From: Pseudomonas nitroreducens NBRC 12694
GTDB lineage: Bacteria > Pseudomonadota > Gammaproteobacteria > Pseudomonadales > Pseudomonadaceae
Direction of reading: 5' to 3'
Assembly (NCBI RefSeq): GCF_002091755.1
Contig: NZ_BDAI01000002.1
Span: 62,001-126,000 of the forward strand
DNA: 64,000 nucleotides
A program made the translations under genes and the position numbers. Shown in pieces: positions 43,471-51,837 of the stretch (the first letter of the stretch is position 1; each line of letters starts with the position of its first letter). The notes under the pieces are model-generated. The model did not search any database, was not told where the DNA came from, and saw only the letters and a list, made by a program, of their open reading frames with translations.

Positions 43471-43958
43471 GCCGGGTTTTCCTGGCCGCGGTTGCCGATT
43501 CGCTCGGCGGCCCTGCGCACGGCACTGAGGATCTGCACGTGGGTACCGCAGCGGCACAGGTTATAGGCCAGTTCCTGGCGGATCTCTTCGTCGCTGGGCG
43601 AACTGTTGCGCGCGAGCAGGGCTGCGCTGGTCATGATCATGCCGTTGCTGCAGTAACCGCACTGCGCCGCCTGCTCGTCGATAAAGGCCTGCTGGACCGG
43701 GTGCGGGGCATCCAGTGTGCCGAGACCTTCCAGGGTGGTGACCTGGCGCCCCACAGCCGCGGAGACCGGCGTGACGCAGGAGCGGGTGGCGATGCCGTCG
43801 AGATGCACGGTACAGGCGCCGCACTCGCCCAGGCCGCAGCCGAACTTGGGGCCATTGAGCTGCAGGTCGTTGCGCAGGACGTACAGCAGCGGCGTATCGG
43901 CGGCCACGGCGAGGTGCCGGGGCTGGCCATTGACGACCAGCGAGAGGGGGTCAGCCAC
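43467..43958 (-). CDS. 2Fe-2S subunit of the molybdenum hydroxylase
   Basis: Ferredoxin-like subunit of 163 residues with both [2Fe-2S] sites of the family. The N-terminal plant-type cluster is Cys41, Cys46, Cys49 and Cys61 in GCGLGECGACT; the second is bound by QCGYCSNGM and LCRCG. It carries electrons from the molybdenum site to the cytochrome. It has no signal and is expected to be co-exported with the Tat-bearing large subunit. First gene of the operon, preceded by a GGAG ribosome site. In P. aeruginosa the same three-gene set follows the dienelactone hydrolase gene nearby. Confidence 0.93.
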   Translation of the reverse strand: MADPLSLVVNGQPRHLAVAADTPLLYVLRNDLQLNGPKFGCGLGECGACTVHLDGIATRSCVTPVSAAVGRQVTTLEGLGTLDAPHPVQQAFIDEQAAQCGYCSNGMIMTSAALLARNSSPSDEEIRQELAYNLCRCGTHVQILSAVRRAAERIGNRGQENPA

Positions 43959-44094
43959 GGGGTGTGCTCCTTCCGGGGAAATCGGTCCCTTGCGCCGAAG
44001 AGGGTCGGCGGAGGGAAACGGAAGGCAGTCTTCGGGAACGAGCTGACGCCAGCTAGGGCGAGGGGGCCGATAGGCCTGTAGGAATCAGGTGAAA

Positions 44095-44115
44095 GGGGCG
44101 CGGACACCGCGCCCC
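44095..44115 (-). terminator. Terminator after the sugar transporter gene
   Basis: Perfect 9-bp stem ggggcgcgg/ccgcgcccc (44095-44103 with 44107-44115), loop of 3. On the minus strand it is followed by tttc. It lies 15 bases downstream of the transporter stop. Confidence 0.7.
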
Positions 44116-44129
44116 GTCGCAGTGTGGTT

Positions 44130-45383
44130 TCAGGGGGTACCGGCAGGGGCGGAGGCTGATTGGTTGGCACGATAGCCGCGCGCACCGAACCAGATGATGT
44201 ACAGGTAGCACACCAGCGGCACGGCAAAGGAGGGCAGCAGGCCGATGCGGTCGGCGAAGAAGGCCTGCACCAGCGGCATCAGCGCGCCGCCGACGATGGC
44301 CATGCAGAGCAGGCCGGAGCCTTTGCTGGTGAGGTTGCCCAGGCCCTCCAGAGCGAGAGAGAAGGTGGTCGGGAACATGATCGAATTGAACAGGCCGATC
44401 AGGATCAGCGCCCACATCGCCACGTGCCCGCCCAGGGTCAGCGCTATGCCGATCAGCACCGCGATGGCCACGGCGTTGAAGGCCAGCAGGCGGTTCGGCG
44501 CGATCGCGCGCATCAGGGCGCTGCCGATGAAGCGACCGACCATGGCGCCACCCCAGTAGAACGACAGGTACTTGCCGGCCTGCTCTGCCGGCAGCCCGGC
44601 GATGTCCGGTTGGCCCATCAGGCTCACCAGGTAGCTGCCGATGGAGACTTCGGCGCCGACGTAGCAGAAGATCGCGATGACCCCGAACACCAGGTGCCGG
44701 TGGGCGAGGATCGACTGGCGACCTGCCGCGCCATCGGTGGGTTCGCCGTGATGGATCTTCGGCAGGCGGAACAGGGCGATCAGCACGGCGATGGCGAACA
44801 GCAGCCCGGCCAGCACCAGGTAAGGCGTCTTCACCGAGTCGGCTTCGCTGGCGGCGGAACCACCGATCTGCGAAGCGGCACCGGCTCCGATGGCGAGGAT
44901 GGTCACCGAACCCAGCAGCGGGCCGACCGTCGTGCCCAGGGAGTTGAACGCCTGGGTCAGGTTCAGCCGGCTGGCCGCGGTGGCGGCGGGGCCGAGCACA
45001 TTCACGTAGGGGTTGGCCGCAACCTGCAGCAGGGTGATGCCCGAGGCGAGGATGAACAGCGCGGCGAGGAAGAACGGATAGGACTGCGAGCCGGCCGCCG
45101 GGTAGAACAGCAGGCAGCCGAGGCCGGCCGTGGACAGGCCGACGATGATGCCGCTCTTGTAGCCGACCTTCTCCACCAGCCGCCCGGCGGGGAAGGACAT
45201 GATGAAGTAGGCGCCGAAGAAGCAGAACTGCACCAGCGAGGCCTCCACGTAGGACAGCGTGAAGACGGCCTTGAGGTGCGGCACGAGGATGTCGTTCAGC
45301 GAAGTGATCAGGCCCCACATGAAGAACAGCAGGGTCAGCACGGTGAGGGCGCTGGTGTGGCGTTGGGCGGTCGACTGGTCCAT
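44130..45383 (-). CDS. MFS sugar transporter, FucP/GluP family
   Basis: Twelve-helix transporter of 417 residues. FFMWGLITSLNDILVPHLK in the first helix and ILASGITLLQVAANPYVNVLG in helix 4 are signatures of the fucose/glucose-galactose:H+ symporter group. It would import a hexose or fucose with protons. It stands alone between terminators and is convergent to nothing close; no sugar kinase or catabolic gene is adjacent, so the substrate remains open between glucose, galactose, fucose and N-acetylglucosamine. An antisense frame with glutamine/alanine-rich sequence is a shadow. Confidence 0.9.
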   Translation of the reverse strand: MDQSTAQRHTSALTVLTLLFFMWGLITSLNDILVPHLKAVFTLSYVEASLVQFCFFGAYFIMSFPAGRLVEKVGYKSGIIVGLSTAGLGCLLFYPAAGSQSYPFFLAALFILASGITLLQVAANPYVNVLGPAATAASRLNLTQAFNSLGTTVGPLLGSVTILAIGAGAASQIGGSAASEADSVKTPYLVLAGLLFAIAVLIALFRLPKIHHGEPTDGAAGRQSILAHRHLVFGVIAIFCYVGAEVSIGSYLVSLMGQPDIAGLPAEQAGKYLSFYWGGAMVGRFIGSALMRAIAPNRLLAFNAVAIAVLIGIALTLGGHVAMWALILIGLFNSIMFPTTFSLALEGLGNLTSKGSGLLCMAIVGGALMPLVQAFFADRIGLLPSFAVPLVCYLYIIWFGARGYRANQSASAPAGTP

Positions 45384-45530
45384 CGCGGACTCCTCGGGCC
45401 AGAGGTAGCGGGCTTGCCGGGGGCAAGGGTTCAGGGCGCGCGATGCTACAGCAGGCCTTCGCGCGAGTCCTCAAGCATTCGCCGGTGTTCGACAGCGCGG
45501 CGGCGATATCCGATAGGTTTCTCTGTTCGG

Positions 45531-46397
45531 CTAGCGCGGCAACTCGATGCGTTCCTGCTCACCCGGCACCGTCGGCCAGTCGTGGGCGGCCCAGCGGGCA
45601 CGAGCGTTGTCGATCAGTGCCGGGTCGCTGGCGACGAAGTTCCAGTTCATCCGTCGCGGACCATCCAGCGGCTCGCCGCCGACGATCACGGCATGGCAGT
45701 CGCCGCAGGCACTGAGGGTGAAGGTTTCACCTTCGGGCAGCACCACCAGCTCGTGCGGTGACAAGGGCTCGTCGTCCAGGAGGGCCTCTCCCTCGATGAG
45801 GTAGAGCGCCCGTTCGGGGTGTTCGTCGGGTATCACCAGGGTCGCGCCAGCATTGAGTTGCAGGTCGGCGTAAAGCGTTCTGGAGTGCACCGGCACCGGT
45901 GACTCCAGGCAGAAGCCGGTGCCGGCGATCATGCGGATGCGCACGCCCAGGTGGTCGCTTTCCGGCAGGCTGGCGCTGGCGTGGTGGCTGTAGCTGGGCT
46001 CGCAACTCTCGAGCTCGCGCGGCAGAGCCAGCCAGACCTGCAGGCCGTGCAGGCGCGAGCCGCTGTGCAGCAGGTCGGCGGGGGTTCGCTCGACGTGGGC
46101 GACGCCGCGGCCGGCGGTCATCCAGCTGACGTCGCCGGGCAGTACCCGCTGGTCCGAGCCGAGGCTGTCCTTGTGCTGCACCTGGCCCTCGAACAGGTAG
46201 GTGAGGGTGGACAGGCCGATGTGCGGGTGCTGGCGGATGTCCATGCCATGCTCCGGCGCGAAGCTGCTTTCGAGCATGTGGTCGAAGAACACGAAGGGGC
46301 CGATGCTGCGCCGCTGTGCAGACGGCAGGGGCCGCAGGATGGGCACGCCCTCGACGTCTTCGGCGCGCGGGCGGATGGCTAGCAGGCTGTCGCTCAT
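45531..46397 (-). CDS. Pirin family protein
   Basis: Bicupin of 288 residues. The N-terminal cupin carries the metal-binding pirin motif: DHMLESSF, then HPHIGLSTLTYLFEGQVQHKDS (His ligands) and GRGVAHVERTP (a further His and Glu). The C-terminal cupin is degenerate (ALYLIEGEALLDDEPL). Bacterial pirins are quercetinase-like oxygenases or regulators; the role here is unknown. Start 46397 gives MSDSLLAIRP; an ATG 16 codons earlier lacks a ribosome site. Divergent from the DUF3859 gene across 130 bases. Confidence 0.9.
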   Translation of the reverse strand: MSDSLLAIRPRAEDVEGVPILRPLPSAQRRSIGPFVFFDHMLESSFAPEHGMDIRQHPHIGLSTLTYLFEGQVQHKDSLGSDQRVLPGDVSWMTAGRGVAHVERTPADLLHSGSRLHGLQVWLALPRELESCEPSYSHHASASLPESDHLGVRIRMIAGTGFCLESPVPVHSRTLYADLQLNAGATLVIPDEHPERALYLIEGEALLDDEPLSPHELVVLPEGETFTLSACGDCHAVIVGGEPLDGPRRMNWNFVASDPALIDNARARWAAHDWPTVPGEQERIELPR

Positions 46398-46527
46398 GAT
46401 GGTGTCCAGTGGTCCGATCCACGCATGATAGACGCTTGGCGACATGCCTACCCACGCGGCGCCAAGCTGTCATCAGGCTGTCACGGCGATGTCATAGCCT
46501 CGCGCGGACCCCAACAAGGAGCGCGAC

Positions 46528-47001
46528 ATGCCCATTTCCCGCCTGCCAGCAGTCCTGGCTCTCTCCCTGGCTTCTGCCTTCGCCTCCTCGGCCTTTGCCG
46601 AAGTGCGCGTCAACGGCCCGGTCGAGTACGGCGTCTTCGTCAGCAACTACAAGGATTACCAGCCGGGCGAGCGCGTGCTGACGCGCAGCGAGCAGGAGCT
46701 CGAGTCCACCACCCGCGTGCCGGCCAAGCTGGGCACCAAGTTCGGCCTGCGCTACCAGCTCAGTGGCAAGGTCGAGGGCGATACTCCGCTGACGCTGCTG
46801 TACTTCACTCCCGGCGTGGTCAGCCCCGATGGCCAGCGCCACGACAAGTTCGAAGTGGTGCAGAAGCTGGTCGTGGGCGCGCCCACCGATGTGATGGCCT
46901 ACCAGTTCACCGAGAATCATGAGGTGGTACAGGGCCAGTGGCGCTTCATGGTGTTTCAGGGCGATCGCCTGCTGGCAGAAAAGACCTTCACCGTCGAATA
47001 A
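46528..47001 (+). CDS. Exported DUF3859 protein
   Basis: Protein of 157 residues with a clear signal peptide cleaved after SSAFA (residue 24). The mature part is a predicted beta-sandwich with the segments VEYGVFVSNYKDYQ and FGLRYQLSGKVEGDTPLTLLYFTPG, which I recognise as DUF3859. It has no cysteines or catalytic signature; a periplasmic binding or structural role is possible but unsupported. An AAGGAG site precedes the ATG and a terminator follows, so it is monocistronic. Confidence 0.78.
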   Translation: MPISRLPAVLALSLASAFASSAFAEVRVNGPVEYGVFVSNYKDYQPGERVLTRSEQELESTTRVPAKLGTKFGLRYQLSGKVEGDTPLTLLYFTPGVVSPDGQRHDKFEVVQKLVVGAPTDVMAYQFTENHEVVQGQWRFMVFQGDRLLAEKTFTVE

Positions 47002-47033
47002 GTCACGCAGTAATAACTCTCTGTAAGAGAAGG

Positions 47034-47058
47034 GCCCGGTCATATGCCGGGCTTTTCT
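47034..47058 (+). terminator. Terminator of the DUF3859 gene
   Basis: Stem gcccgg/ccgggc (47034-47039 with 47047-47052), loop of 7, followed by ttttcttt. Confidence 0.75.
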
Positions 47059-47320
47059 TTGCCTGTTGAAAGAGACGGATTACATCCTTTCCATTGGCAG
47101 AGGGGAAACAGTTTGTTACTTTGCCTGCACGATAGTCCCAACTCCAGCGTGCAAGCAGAAGAGGAGGGGGGGCCATAGCGCCCGCAAGCGCTCTGGCAGG
47201 AGTGTTACTGCACGGCGGCCCGGTTTTGTCCGAGGCTGGCGGCAGCCGAGAAACGAATAAGAACAGCTCTGGCCGCAATGACCGGGGCGATAAATCTTGG
47301 CCATGGAGGTAATGCTGTCT
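47059..47320 (+). other. Leader/promoter region of the DUF1302-DUF1329 operon
   Basis: About 260 bases without a credible gene. It is less GC-rich between 47060 and 47150, consistent with a promoter. A run of purines (gaggaggggggg, 47161-47172) occurs in the middle but is not followed by an open frame. I could not assign a specific sigma-factor motif. Confidence 0.35.
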
Positions 47321-49282
47321 ATGAACAGTCGATTGGGTGCGCGCTCGTCCATTTTCTGGGCGCCGCGGCGGGCGGGGGCGGTGATGGGACTCTTGCCGCT
47401 GCTGGTGGCGGGCTCGGCCCAGGCTCTGGAGTTCAAGCTGGCCGACAACGAGATCACCGGCTCGCTGGACAGCACGCTGTCCTACGGCGCCATGTGGCGC
47501 GTGCAGGGCCGCGACAAGAGCAACATCAGCGACATCAACGCCGACGACGGCAACCGCAACTTCGACACCGGCCTGGTTTCCCAGGTCTTCAAGCTCACTT
47601 CCGACCTCTCGGCCAAGTACCAGAACTATGGCCTGTTCATGCGTGGCACCGCGTATTACGACACGCAGATCATGGACAAGCGCAACGACTACTACGACAC
47701 CACCAATGGCGTGGAGCGTCCCAGTCAGTCGTACCCGCAGGACGACCACTTCACCGACGACACCCGGCATATCGCCGGCCGCAAGGCCGAGCTGCTGGAT
47801 GCCTACCTGTCCGGCAGCTGGGATGTCGACGAGCACCCGCTGACCGGCCGTGTCGGCCGCCAGGTGCTGAACTGGGGCGAGGGCGTGTTCTACCGTGGCG
47901 GGGTCAACACCATCAACCCGGTCGACGCCGCACGCTTCCACCTGCCGGGTTCCGAACTCAAGGAAGTGCTGGTGCCGGTGGAGGCCCTGAGCTTCAACCT
48001 CGGCCTGACCGACGACCTGTCCATGGAGGCCTTCTACCAGTGGAAGTGGAAGGAAACCCGCCTCGACTCGGTCGGTACCTACTTCTCCGATACCGACCTG
48101 TTCAGCGATGGTGGCGAAACCGCCTATACCACCGAAACCGACCCGCTGATCAAGGAACTGCTGGCCGGCTACCCGACGGTCGCCTCTCTCGGCCTGCTGG
48201 GCAACGGCCCGCATGGGCCGAACGCCTTCCTCGATCCGAACACCGGCACCTTCAAGGTGGCCAACATCGGCAAGGACATCGAGGCGCGCGACGACGGCCA
48301 GTTCGGCGTGGCGTTCCGCTACATCGCCGAGGAGCTCAACTCCACCGAGTTCGGTTTCTACTTCGTCAACTACCATGCCAAGGAGCCGCAGGTCGCGGTC
48401 GATCTGCGCAACTACCAGGGTGTCGATGTCGACGCGCTGAACAGCCTGCTCGGCCCGCTGGGCCTGGGCGAGGCGGTGCCGGGCCTGGCCACGCTGGACA
48501 TGGCGAGCAACGCCGAAGCCCGCCGTGACTATGTCGAAGACATCCGCATGTACGGTTTCAGCTTCAACACCACCCTGGGCGATGCCTCGGTATCCGGCGA
48601 GATCGCCTACCGGCCGAACATGCCCATCAGCATTTCCGCCACCGACGACCTGCTCGGCGACCTGCTGACCCAGGGCGTGCTGGGCCAGACCAACCTCTAC
48701 GACGGCAATGTGGCCGCCGGCCAGGCCTGCGCCCAGGTGGCCGGCAAGCAGCTGTGCCGCGGCAGCCTGTTCGAGAACTATGAACGCGCCGAGACCTACA
48801 ACATCTCGCTGTCGACCATCTACAACTTCGGCCCGCACCTGACCTTCGACTCCATGACCGGCGTGGCGGAGCTCGCCTCCGAGCACATCCGTGGCAGCAG
48901 CCTGAAGTACACCGCCTGGGACGGCACCGAGCGCAAGTTCGTCGGCGCCCAGGACAAGGCCTACGTCGGCGGCAACGATGACGACGTGCAGATCAGCCGC
49001 GACAGCTACGGCTACACCCTGCTGCTCACCGGTAGCTGGAACGACGTCTACGCTGGGGTGAAACTTTCGCCCTACGCCGTCTACCAGGAGGACTTCAGCG
49101 GCAACTCCGACCGCACCGGCAACTTCATCGAAGGCCGCAAGGCCTACACCCTCGGCATCGACGCCAGCTACCTGAACACCTTCGAAGTCGGTACCCAGTA
49201 CACCAACTACTACGGCGCCGGCTCGAGCAACTCCATGCGCGACCGCGACAACGTCTCGATCACCGCGAAATACTCGTTCTGA
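47321..49282 (+). CDS. DUF1302 outer-membrane protein
   Basis: Protein of 653 residues, predicted beta-barrel. A long signal region ends LVAGSAQA (residue 36) and is followed by LEFKLADNEITGSLDSTLSYGAMWRVQ, the standard DUF1302 opening; the chain ends YSF, with the aromatic C-terminus of outer-membrane barrels. Start 47321 has GGAGGT 10 bases upstream; two earlier ATG codons in frame are too close to that site. DUF1302 and DUF1329 genes occur as pairs, often beside RND exporters or lipid/steroid and alkane-linked loci. No exporter is adjacent here. Function is unproven. Confidence 0.88.
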   Translation: MNSRLGARSSIFWAPRRAGAVMGLLPLLVAGSAQALEFKLADNEITGSLDSTLSYGAMWRVQGRDKSNISDINADDGNRNFDTGLVSQVFKLTSDLSAKYQNYGLFMRGTAYYDTQIMDKRNDYYDTTNGVERPSQSYPQDDHFTDDTRHIAGRKAELLDAYLSGSWDVDEHPLTGRVGRQVLNWGEGVFYRGGVNTINPVDAARFHLPGSELKEVLVPVEALSFNLGLTDDLSMEAFYQWKWKETRLDSVGTYFSDTDLFSDGGETAYTTETDPLIKELLAGYPTVASLGLLGNGPHGPNAFLDPNTGTFKVANIGKDIEARDDGQFGVAFRYIAEELNSTEFGFYFVNYHAKEPQVAVDLRNYQGVDVDALNSLLGPLGLGEAVPGLATLDMASNAEARRDYVEDIRMYGFSFNTTLGDASVSGEIAYRPNMPISISATDDLLGDLLTQGVLGQTNLYDGNVAAGQACAQVAGKQLCRGSLFENYERAETYNISLSTIYNFGPHLTFDSMTGVAELASEHIRGSSLKYTAWDGTERKFVGAQDKAYVGGNDDDVQISRDSYGYTLLLTGSWNDVYAGVKLSPYAVYQEDFSGNSDRTGNFIEGRKAYTLGIDASYLNTFEVGTQYTNYYGAGSSNSMRDRDNVSITAKYSF

Positions 49283-49295
49283 TCCGGAGAGGACC

Positions 49296-50666
49296 ATGTA
49301 CAAGAAGAGTTCCCTGATCGTCCTTGCCACGCTGACAGCCCTCGCCGTCACCGATGCGCGCGCTGCCGTCTCGGCCGACCAGGCTGCCCAACTGAAGAGC
49401 AGCCTGACGCCCATGGGCGCGGAGAAGGCCGGTAACGCCGCTGGCACCATTCCTGCCTGGAGCGGCGGCCTGACCTCGGCACCCGCCGGCTACAAGGGGC
49501 CGGGTGCGCACCATGTCGATCCGTTCGCTGGGGAGAAGCCGAAGTTCGTCATCACCAAGGCCAACCTTGACCAGTACAAGGCCAACCTGACCGCGGGGCA
49601 GATCGCACTGTTCAACGCCTATCCGGACAGTTACCAGATGCCGGTCTACGAGACCCACCGTACCGGTTCGGCGCCACAGTGGATCTACGACAACATCTAC
49701 AAGAACGCCACCAGTGCCAAGCTGGTGGAGGGCGGCAACGGCTTCTCCGACGCCTACGGCGGCGTGCCGTTCCCGATCCCGAAAAGTGGCGTGGAAGCGG
49801 TGTGGAATCACATCGCCCGCTACCGCGGCACCTATATCGTGCGGCGTTCGTCCCAGGCCGGCGTGCAGCGTAACGGCGCTTACTCGCTGGTGACCTCCCA
49901 GGACGAGGCGCTGTTCCGTTTCTACGACCCCAAGGGCAGCTACGACAAGCTCGGCAATACACTGTTCTACTACATGACCTTCACCACCGCGCCGGCTCGC
50001 CTGGCCGGCAACGGCGCACTGGTCCAGGAGACCCTCGACCAGGTCAAGGAACCGCGCCAGGCCTGGGGTTACAACCCCGGCCAGCGCCGCGTGCGCCGCG
50101 CCCCGACGCTGGCCTACGACACTCCGATCGAAGACTCCGACGGTCTGCGCACCGCCGACGACACCGACATGTACAACGGCGCGCCGGACCGCTACGACTG
50201 GACCCTGGTGGGCAAGAAGGAAATCTACATTCCCTACAACAACTACCAGATCACCAGCCCGGAGGTTAAGTACAAGGACCTGCTCACCCCGGGCCACGTC
50301 AATCCCAAGTACACCCGTTACGAACTGCACCGCGTGTGGGTAGTGGACGGCAAGCTGAAGCCCGGCGCGCGGCACATCTACTCGCGCCGCACCCTCTACC
50401 TCGACGAGGACAGCTGGGGCGCCGCCGTGGTGGACCAGTACGATGGCCGCGGCGAGCTGTGGCGCGTGTCGCTGGCCTACCTGAAGAGCTTCTACGAGCA
50501 GCCGATGGTGTGGACCGCCCTGGACACCTTCCATGACCTCCAGGCGCACCGCTACAGTATCCAGTGGCTGGACAACGAGGAGCCTGGCACCGCCGACTTC
50601 AGCCAGCCGGCCCCGGACGACTCCAATTTCAGTCCCTCGGCGTTGCGCCGCAAGGCCTCTCGCTAA
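49296..50666 (+). CDS. DUF1329 periplasmic protein
   Basis: Protein of 456 residues with a signal peptide ending ARA (residue 23). It shows the DUF1329 pattern LTPMGAEKAGNAAGTIPAWSGG near the mature N-terminus and ARHIYSRRTLYLDEDSW in the C-terminal half. The fold is related to the lipoprotein-carrier LolA/LolB type, so a lipid-shuttling role with the DUF1302 barrel is plausible but inferred. It begins 13 bases after the DUF1302 stop behind GGAGAGG and ends the operon. Confidence 0.9.
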   Translation: MYKKSSLIVLATLTALAVTDARAAVSADQAAQLKSSLTPMGAEKAGNAAGTIPAWSGGLTSAPAGYKGPGAHHVDPFAGEKPKFVITKANLDQYKANLTAGQIALFNAYPDSYQMPVYETHRTGSAPQWIYDNIYKNATSAKLVEGGNGFSDAYGGVPFPIPKSGVEAVWNHIARYRGTYIVRRSSQAGVQRNGAYSLVTSQDEALFRFYDPKGSYDKLGNTLFYYMTFTTAPARLAGNGALVQETLDQVKEPRQAWGYNPGQRRVRRAPTLAYDTPIEDSDGLRTADDTDMYNGAPDRYDWTLVGKKEIYIPYNNYQITSPEVKYKDLLTPGHVNPKYTRYELHRVWVVDGKLKPGARHIYSRRTLYLDEDSWGAAVVDQYDGRGELWRVSLAYLKSFYEQPMVWTALDTFHDLQAHRYSIQWLDNEEPGTADFSQPAPDDSNFSPSALRRKASR

Positions 50667-50678
50667 GCGAGCAAACGA

Positions 50679-50707
50679 CAAAGGCCCCGCAAGGGGCCTT
50701 TGTTTTT
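50679..50707. terminator. Terminator between DUF1329 gene and hypE
   Basis: Perfect 10-bp stem caaaggcccc/ggggcctttg (50679-50688 with 50693-50702), GCAA loop, then ttttt on the plus strand. On the minus strand tttgtcgttt follows, so it may also end the long hydrogenase operon. Confidence 0.9.
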
Positions 50708-50769
50708 CGGCTAGCGCGGAGATGCTCCGTGCTTGCCGGCAGCCCAGGCGCTTTGTGGCTCGCCAGCCG

Positions 50770-51837
50770 CTAGCAGATCCGCGGTAGTTGCTCTCCTGCG
50801 AGCCAGTCGACGATGCGGCGGCCACCGAAACGGGTTTGCATCTGTACGAAGCCGTGCCCGTCCTCGATGACGCTGCCGATTCGCGCCGCCTGTGCGCCCA
50901 GCGGATGGGCGCGCATCACTTGCAGCAGGGTGTCGGCGTCGCGCGCGTCGCAGATCGCCACCAGCTTGCCTTCGTTGGCGACGTACAAGGGATCGAGCCC
51001 GAGCAATTCGCAGGCGGCTTCCACCTGCGGCTGCACCGGGATGGCGGCTTCATCGAGCAGCATGCCCACGTCGGATTGCCCGGCGATCTCGTTGAGCGTC
51101 GTCGCCAGCCCGCCGCGCGTGGGGTCGCGCAATACGCGTATGCCTGGTACGGCTTCGAGCATGCACATCACCAGACCGTGCAGTGCTGCACTGTCGGACC
51201 GTATCTGTGTCTCGAACTCCAGGGATTCGCGTTGCGAGAGGATCGCTACGCCGTGCTCGCCGATGCAGCCGGACACGAGGATCACATCGCCGGGGCGCGC
51301 GCGGTTGCCGCTGGTATCGATGCCGGCGGCCACCACGCCGACTCCGGTGGTGCTGATGAACACGCCATCGCCCTTGCCACGCTCGACCACCTTGGTATCG
51401 CCTGTGACGATGGCGACGCCGGCTTCCTGCGCGGCGCGGCCCATGGAGTCGGCAATGCGCTTGAGGTCGGCGAGGGGGAAGCCTTCTTCGAGGATGAAGC
51501 TGGCCGACAGGTACAGGGGGCGAGCGCCGCTCATGGCGACATCGTTGACGGTGCCGTGTACCGACAGGCTGCCGATATCGCCACCGGGGAAGAACAGCGG
51601 CGAGATCACGTGGGCGTCGGTCGCCATCACCAGTCGCTCACCCATGCCCAGCACCGTAGCCAGTGTCGCCCCATCGTTGCCCTGGCGTAGCCAGGGATTG
51701 TCGAAGGCGCGCAGGAAGATTTCCTCGATCAGTTGCGCCGAGGCCCGGCCGCCGGAGCCGTGGGCCATCTCGATGCGGCCATCGCGCAGGTTCAGAGGGC
51801 GCACGTAGGCGCGTCTGACGGCAGTGGGGGAGGTCAT
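50770..51837 (-). CDS. hypE: Hydrogenase maturation protein HypE
   Basis: Protein of 355 residues of the AIR-synthase/SelD fold. It ends PRIC: the C-terminal Cys355 is the residue that receives the carbamoyl group from HypF and is dehydrated to thiocyanate, the source of the cyanide ligands on iron. ATP-binding segments include HGSGGRASAQLIEE and HGTVNDVAMSGARPLYLSASFI. Its start overlaps hypD by 4 bases. It is the last gene of the hydrogenase operon. Confidence 0.95.
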   Translation of the reverse strand: MTSPTAVRRAYVRPLNLRDGRIEMAHGSGGRASAQLIEEIFLRAFDNPWLRQGNDGATLATVLGMGERLVMATDAHVISPLFFPGGDIGSLSVHGTVNDVAMSGARPLYLSASFILEEGFPLADLKRIADSMGRAAQEAGVAIVTGDTKVVERGKGDGVFISTTGVGVVAAGIDTSGNRARPGDVILVSGCIGEHGVAILSQRESLEFETQIRSDSAALHGLVMCMLEAVPGIRVLRDPTRGGLATTLNEIAGQSDVGMLLDEAAIPVQPQVEAACELLGLDPLYVANEGKLVAICDARDADTLLQVMRAHPLGAQAARIGSVIEDGHGFVQMQTRFGGRRIVDWLAGEQLPRIC

